Shown here: one piece after another, positions 59,006-64,000 of the stretch | Position numbering within the stretch: the stretch's first letter is position 1 | How the letters are laid out: each line of letters begins with the position of its first letter | Assembly (NCBI RefSeq): GCF_022430545.2 | Contig: NZ_CP092488.2 | Location: 5,270,001-5,334,000 of the forward strand | Length of the DNA: 64,000 bases | Reading direction: 5' to 3' | DNA from: Mycobacterium paraterrae | GTDB lineage: Bacteria; Actinomycetota; Actinomycetes; Mycobacteriales; Mycobacteriaceae | Position numbers and translations under genes: made by a program | The notes under the pieces: model-generated | What the model was told of the DNA's origin: nothing | Databases searched by the model: none | The model's input: the letters and a program-made list of their open reading frames with translations, nothing else

Positions 59006-59905
59006 TTAAAAGCCCAGCCGGCCAAGCTGTTTGGGGTCACGCTGCCAGTTCTTCGCGACCTTGACCCGCAGGTCGAGGTAAACCTTGGTGCCGAGCAGTT
59101 TCTCGATCTGAGTTCTGGCCGCGGTGCCCACTTCGCGCAATCGTTCGCCTCCCTTGCCGATCACGATGCCCTTCTGGCTGTCGCGTTCGACGTAAAGCAG
59201 GGCGTGCACGTCGATCAGGTCGTCGCGACCCTCGCGGGGGTTCACCTCGTCGATCACCACCGCGAGCGAGTGCGGCAACTCGTCGCGGACGCCCTCCAGG
59301 GCGGCCTCCCGGATGAACTCGGCCATCAGGACTTCTTCCGGCTCATCGGTCAGCTCACCGTCGGGGTAGTACGGCGGCCCGGGCGGCAGCGCGGCGACCA
59401 GCACCCCGATCAGCACGTCGAGTTGCTCGCCGGTGGTCGCCGAGACCGGCACCACCTCGGCGTCGCCGCCCACCAATTCACTCACCGCGACGAGTTGTGC
59501 CGCGAGTTTGTCCTTGGACACCGTATCGATCTTGGTGACGATCGCCACCAAAGTCGTTCTGGGCGCGGTGGTTCGGATCTGCTCGACGATCCACCGGTCC
59601 CCCGGGCCGATCGCCTCGTCGGCCGGGATGCACAAGCCGATGGCGTCGACCTCGCTGTAGGTGTCGCGGACCAGGTCGTTGAGTCGCTTGCCCAGCAGCG
59701 TCCGCGGCCGGTGCAGACCCGGGGTGTCGACGAGGATGATCTGGAAGTCGTCGCGGTGCACGATGCCGCGGATCGTGTGCCGGGTGGTCTGCGGCCGGTT
59801 CGAGGTGATCGCTACCTTCGAGCCGACCAGCGCGTTGGTCAGCGTCGACTTGCCGGTGTTCGGCCGGCCGACGAAACAGACGAAGCCGGAACGGAATTCG
59901 GTCAT
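59006..59905 (-). CDS. era: ribosome-associated GTPase Era
   Basis: 299 residues from ATG 59905, in an ATGA overlap with corC. GTPase motifs GRPNTGKSTL, DTPG and TKID; C-terminal KH domain (GIVIGKGGERLREVG). Aids 16S rRNA maturation. Last gene of the conserved phoH-ybeY-corC-era order. Confidence 0.96.
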   Translation of the reverse strand: MTEFRSGFVCFVGRPNTGKSTLTNALVGSKVAITSNRPQTTRHTIRGIVHRDDFQIILVDTPGLHRPRTLLGKRLNDLVRDTYSEVDAIGLCIPADEAIGPGDRWIVEQIRTTAPRTTLVAIVTKIDTVSKDKLAAQLVAVSELVGGDAEVVPVSATTGEQLDVLIGVLVAALPPGPPYYPDGELTDEPEEVLMAEFIREAALEGVRDELPHSLAVVIDEVNPREGRDDLIDVHALLYVERDSQKGIVIGKGGERLREVGTAARTQIEKLLGTKVYLDLRVKVAKNWQRDPKQLGRLGF

Positions 59906-61185
59906 CGCGTCTCGCTCTCGTCGACGCGGCTGAGCAGGACGGTGCCAATCCGGACCCGGCCGCGGTGGTCGGGGCCACCTTCGGCATGCAAACGCAGACC
60001 GTGCGACACCACCTCCGAACCGGGCAGCGGGACGCGACCCAATTCCAGGGCCAGCAGTCCACCGACCGTGTCGACGTCGAGGTCCTCCTCGAACTCCAGG
60101 TCGTAGAGCTCGCCGACATCTTCGATCGGCAACCGTGCCGACACGCGAAAGCGGTTGTCGCCCAGCTCTTCCACTGGCGCCACCTCGGCGGCGTCATATT
60201 CGTCGGCGATCTCACCGACGATCTCCTCTAGCACGTCCTCGATGGTCACCAAGCCGGCGATCGCGCCGTATTCGTCGACCAGCAACGTCATGTGGTTGCG
60301 GTCGCGCTGCATTTCACGCAGCAAGTCGTCGAGCGGTTTGGAGTCCGGCACGAACACCGCCGGTCGCATGACCTCCGTGACCGGAGTCTCGCGGCCGTTT
60401 GCTGACGAGTAATACGCTTGCTGCACACAATCTTTCAAATAGACCACCCCGACGATGTCATCGACGTTCTCGCCGATCACCGGAATGCGGGAATGCCCGC
60501 TGCGCACGGCCAGCGATGTCGCGGCGGCGACGGTCTTATCGCTTTCGATCCAGATCATCTCGGTGCGGGGCACCATGACCTCGCGGGCCGGGGTGTCGCC
60601 GAGCTCGAACACCGACTGGATCATCCGGCGTTCGTCGTCGGCCACCACCCCGCGCTGCTGCGCCAGGTCGACCACTTCGCGTAACTCGATCTCGGAAGAG
60701 AACGGGCCGTTGCGAAACCCGCGCCCGGGCGTCAGCATGTTTCCCAGGACCACCAGCACCCGGCTGATCGGTGTCAGCAGCACCGAAATCGCTTGCAGCG
60801 GAAGGGCCGAGACGAGAGCGATCGAGTAGGCGTTCTGCCGGCCGAGGGTCCTGGGGCCGACACCGATGACGACGAAGCTGACGATCACCATGACGACTGC
60901 CGCGATGAACATCCCCCAGTCGCGGCTCACCGCACGGTAGAAGAACTGGGCTAGCAGCACCGTCGCGCTGATCTCGCAGACGATCCGCAACAGCACCACC
61001 AGGTTGATGTAACGGGGACGGTCGGTCATGATTTTGGCCAGCCGCCCCGCGCCCGGTCGTTCGTCGCGGACCATCTCCTGCACGCGCGCCATCGACACCG
61101 TGCTGATCGCCGCGTCGATGGCCGCGAACACGCTGCCGAGGGAGATCAGCACGATCGCGCCGAACAGCGAAGCGAAGTGGCTCAA
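59902..61185 (-). CDS. CorC/HlyC-type CNNM transporter protein
   Basis: 427 residues from TTG 61185, set by a TTGA overlap with the ybeY stop. DUF21 membrane domain (three or four helices), two CBS domains (MVPRTEMIW..., VMRPAVFVPDS) and a CorC_HlyC domain. Likely Mg2+/Co2+ efflux or related. Overlaps era by 4 nt. Confidence 0.9.
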   Translation of the reverse strand: MSHFASLFGAIVLISLGSVFAAIDAAISTVSMARVQEMVRDERPGAGRLAKIMTDRPRYINLVVLLRIVCEISATVLLAQFFYRAVSRDWGMFIAAVVMVIVSFVVIGVGPRTLGRQNAYSIALVSALPLQAISVLLTPISRVLVVLGNMLTPGRGFRNGPFSSEIELREVVDLAQQRGVVADDERRMIQSVFELGDTPAREVMVPRTEMIWIESDKTVAAATSLAVRSGHSRIPVIGENVDDIVGVVYLKDCVQQAYYSSANGRETPVTEVMRPAVFVPDSKPLDDLLREMQRDRNHMTLLVDEYGAIAGLVTIEDVLEEIVGEIADEYDAAEVAPVEELGDNRFRVSARLPIEDVGELYDLEFEEDLDVDTVGGLLALELGRVPLPGSEVVSHGLRLHAEGGPDHRGRVRIGTVLLSRVDESETR

Positions 61186-61715
61186 TGGTCGAAATATCGT
61201 GATTTGTCCAGCAATCGCTGATCGCGGTCCTGCTGGCGTTGCTGACGGTAGTATTCCACCTGGTCGGCGACCCACTCCTCGAGCAGGCGGCGCTGCAGGC
61301 CGAACATCTCTTTCTCCTCGTCCGGTTCGGCGTGGTCGTAGCCCAGCAGGTGCAGCACACCGTGAATCGTCAACAGCGCCAACTCATGTCCCAGCGAGTG
61401 ACCGGCCGCGGCGGCTTGTTCGGCGGCGAACTCGGGGCACAGCACGATGTCGCCGAGCATGGCCGGTCCCGGCTCGGGCGCGTCGGGGCGACCGCCTGGC
61501 TCGAGCTCGTCCATCGGAAAGCTCATCACGTCGGTCGGCCCGGGCAGGTCCATCCAGCGCATGTGCAGATCGGCCATCGCAGCGCTGTCCAGCAGCACCA
61601 TCGACAGCTCGGCGGCAGGATTGACGTCCATCTGCGCGATCACGAACTTTGCGACGCTGATCAATTCGGATTCCGAGACGTCGAACCCGGACTCGTTGGC
61701 GACCTCGATCGTCAA
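61182..61715 (-). CDS. ybeY: endoribonuclease YbeY
   Basis: 177 residues from TTG 61715. Metal-binding HGVLHLLGYDH motif intact. Acts in 16S rRNA 3' processing and ribosome quality control. Follows phoH by 4 bp and overlaps corC. Confidence 0.95.
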   Translation of the reverse strand: MTIEVANESGFDVSESELISVAKFVIAQMDVNPAAELSMVLLDSAAMADLHMRWMDLPGPTDVMSFPMDELEPGGRPDAPEPGPAMLGDIVLCPEFAAEQAAAAGHSLGHELALLTIHGVLHLLGYDHAEPDEEKEMFGLQRRLLEEWVADQVEYYRQQRQQDRDQRLLDKSRYFDH

Positions 61716-61719
61716 GGCG

Positions 61720-62754
<1,035 letters not shown>

Positions 62755-62809
62755 GTGTGTTCTTCAAACCTGCTTTCTGCGGTGTGTCCAGCGAGTTAGC
62801 GCTTCGAGT

Positions 62810-63598
62810 CTACCGCCGGTCGGTGAACGGACCCAATGGTTGGCCGCCGTCGGCAGTTGACCACCGCGACGTCAACACCCCCAGCGCGCCGAGCGCGACG
62901 GCCGCCGCGGTCGACGTTCGCAGCACGGTCGGCCCCAGCCGGACCGCTTTCGCACCGGCTTCCACGAGTGCGGTGATCTCGTCGGGGGCTATTCCGCCCT
63001 CCGGGCCGACGACGACCGTCACCGACGTCGCCTGCGCCGGGCTCAGATCCGTCAACGGCCGCTCGGCGACACCGTCCAGCGCCAGGACGAGGCCGCCTTC
63101 GGCGACCAGGTCACCGATTCGCACCGCCAACATCGCAGTGGACCACACGCCCTCGACGGGCGGGATGTAGGCGCGGCGGGACTGCTGTGCCGCCGCTCGC
63201 GCGACCGCCGACCAGCGTCGCAAGCCCTTGTCGGCGCGCGGGCCGTCCCAGCGGGCCACGCACCGGGCAGCCTGCCAGGCGACCAGCGTGTCGGCGCCGG
63301 CTTCGGTCGCCAATTCGACGGCCAGCTCGGAGCGCTCGGATTTGGGCAGGGCCTGGACGACGGTCACCGGCGGCCGAGCGGGCTGGACGTGTCGACGGTC
63401 GAGCACCCTGGCCCGCAGCCCGTCACGCGCGACCTGCTCGACGACGCAGCGCGCAACGGCGCCGTTGCCGTCGCCGAGCGTCAGCGCCTCGCCGACGCGG
63501 ATGCGGCGCACGGTGGCGGCGTGGAAGCCTTCGTCACCGTCGACGACCGCGACCTCACCGTTTTCGGGCAGCGCGCCGACATAGAACAGGCCGGCCAA
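62810..63598 (-). CDS. rsmE: 16S rRNA (uracil1498-N3)-methyltransferase
   Basis: 262 residues from TTG 63598, adjacent to the dnaJ2 stop. SPOUT methyltransferase with VVVGPEGGIAPDE and LGPTVLRTSTAA (knotted SAM site). Modifies 16S rRNA in the 30S subunit. Position as Rv2372c. Confidence 0.93.
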   Translation of the reverse strand: MAGLFYVGALPENGEVAVVDGDEGFHAATVRRIRVGEALTLGDGNGAVARCVVEQVARDGLRARVLDRRHVQPARPPVTVVQALPKSERSELAVELATEAGADTLVAWQAARCVARWDGPRADKGLRRWSAVARAAAQQSRRAYIPPVEGVWSTAMLAVRIGDLVAEGGLVLALDGVAERPLTDLSPAQATSVTVVVGPEGGIAPDEITALVEAGAKAVRLGPTVLRTSTAAAVALGALGVLTSRWSTADGGQPLGPFTDRR

Positions 63599-64000
63599 TT
63601 AGCGGCCGGTGAACGTTTCGCGCAGCCGGCTGAACAGCCCGCCATTGTGGTTGGCGGGCGCATGAGTCGACTGGACCTCGGCGACGTCGCGGCCGCGTCG
63701 GCTCTTGAACTCGCGCAGCAGCTCGGCGTCCTGGTGGTCGAGCCGTTCGGGCACCACCACCTCGACGTGTACGTGCAGGTCACCGCGTGCGCCGGAACGC
63801 AGGTGCGGCATGCCGTGGCCGCGGCGAGTCGTCACCGAATTGGGCTGTGTGCCCGGCGGAATCGTGATCTCGGTCAGGCCGTCGAGGATCGCGTCGATGG
63901 TCACGGTCGTGCCCAGCGCCGCGTCGACCATCGGCACCGAAATCGTGCAATGCAGATCGTCGCCGTCGCGCACGAAGATGTCGTGCGGCTGCTCGTGGAT
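63599..64000 (-). CDS. dnaJ2: chaperone DnaJ2, C-terminal part (cut by window edge)
   Basis: Last 133 residues of a DnaJ-type protein. The C-terminal peptide-binding domain is readable (VTIDAILDGLTEITIPPG, GDLHVHVEVVVP) and the end GGLFSRLRETFTGR. The start and J domain lie beyond 64000. Its TAA directly abuts the rsmE TTG start. Confidence 0.9.
   Translation of the reverse strand: MHEQPHDIFVRDGDDLHCTISVPMVDAALGTTVTIDAILDGLTEITIPPGTQPNSVTTRRGHGMPHLRSGARGDLHVHVEVVVPERLDHQDAELLREFKSRRGRDVAEVQSTHAPANHNGGLFSRLRETFTGR

Overview
The window is high-GC actinobacterial DNA and almost certainly comes from a slow-growing, non-tuberculous Mycobacterium. Its backbone runs in the order I recall for the M. 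tuberculosis Rv2313c-Rv2373c segment: tldD/pmbA, uspABC, ECF transporter, marR, then cysK-cysE, tRNA-Asn, dnaG, dgt, the Rv2345-type TPM protein, glyS, smtB-zur, uppS, recO, amiA2, era, corC, ybeY, phoH, rsmE and dnaJ2. This backbone is interrupted by accessory blocks. Leaderless starts, 1-4 nt stop/start overlaps, GTG/TTG starts and hairpin terminators without U-tracts all fit Mycobacterium. Assignments come from reading the translations and motifs; no database was searched.

Left part (1-18 kb): a secreted PE-PPE domain protein; the TldD/PmbA (TldE) pair; an amino-sugar ABC importer without its own ATPase (uspABC); an ECF transporter whose S component is fused to both ATPases; a MarR regulator; an FHA-ABC protein with most ATPase motifs lost; an orphan ParA coupled to a polyphosphate-binding CHAD protein; an acyl-CoA dehydrogenase; and a membrane rhodanese.

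Mce island (18.4-31.1 kb, minus strand): yrbEA-yrbEB-mceABCDEF, two Mce-associated proteins and, with almost no spacing, three exported proteins (antigen-85/MPT51-like, CAP domain, DUF732). An operator-like inverted repeat lies upstream.

Sulfur island (31.6-39.1 kb) is the most interesting part. On the minus strand, a family 2A encapsulin shell gene overlaps the gene of its likely cargo, a SufS-type cysteine desulfurase with a ~220-residue disordered repeat-containing N-terminus. On the plus strand, a leaderless micro-ORF ending in six consecutive cysteines precedes a thioester-domain protein that has lost its thioester cysteine, followed by cysK and cysE. A persulfide-dioxygenase/rhodanese fusion converges on cysE. 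Together they would make cysteine, sense charged Cys-tRNA, extract and store sulfur in a protein shell, and oxidise or transfer persulfide. mtnA follows.

An accessory redox cassette (40.6-44.1 kb) ends inside the antisense of tRNA-Asn. The rest (44-64 kb) is replication (dnaG), nucleotide handling (dgt, a P-loop kinase and a deoxyribonucleotidase), glycyl-tRNA synthetase, zinc regulation (smtB-zur), decaprenyl diphosphate synthesis, recombination and the dnaJ2-rsmE-phoH-ybeY-corC-era run, cut by the window edge. I saw no CRISPR array, insertion sequence, transposase or prophage.
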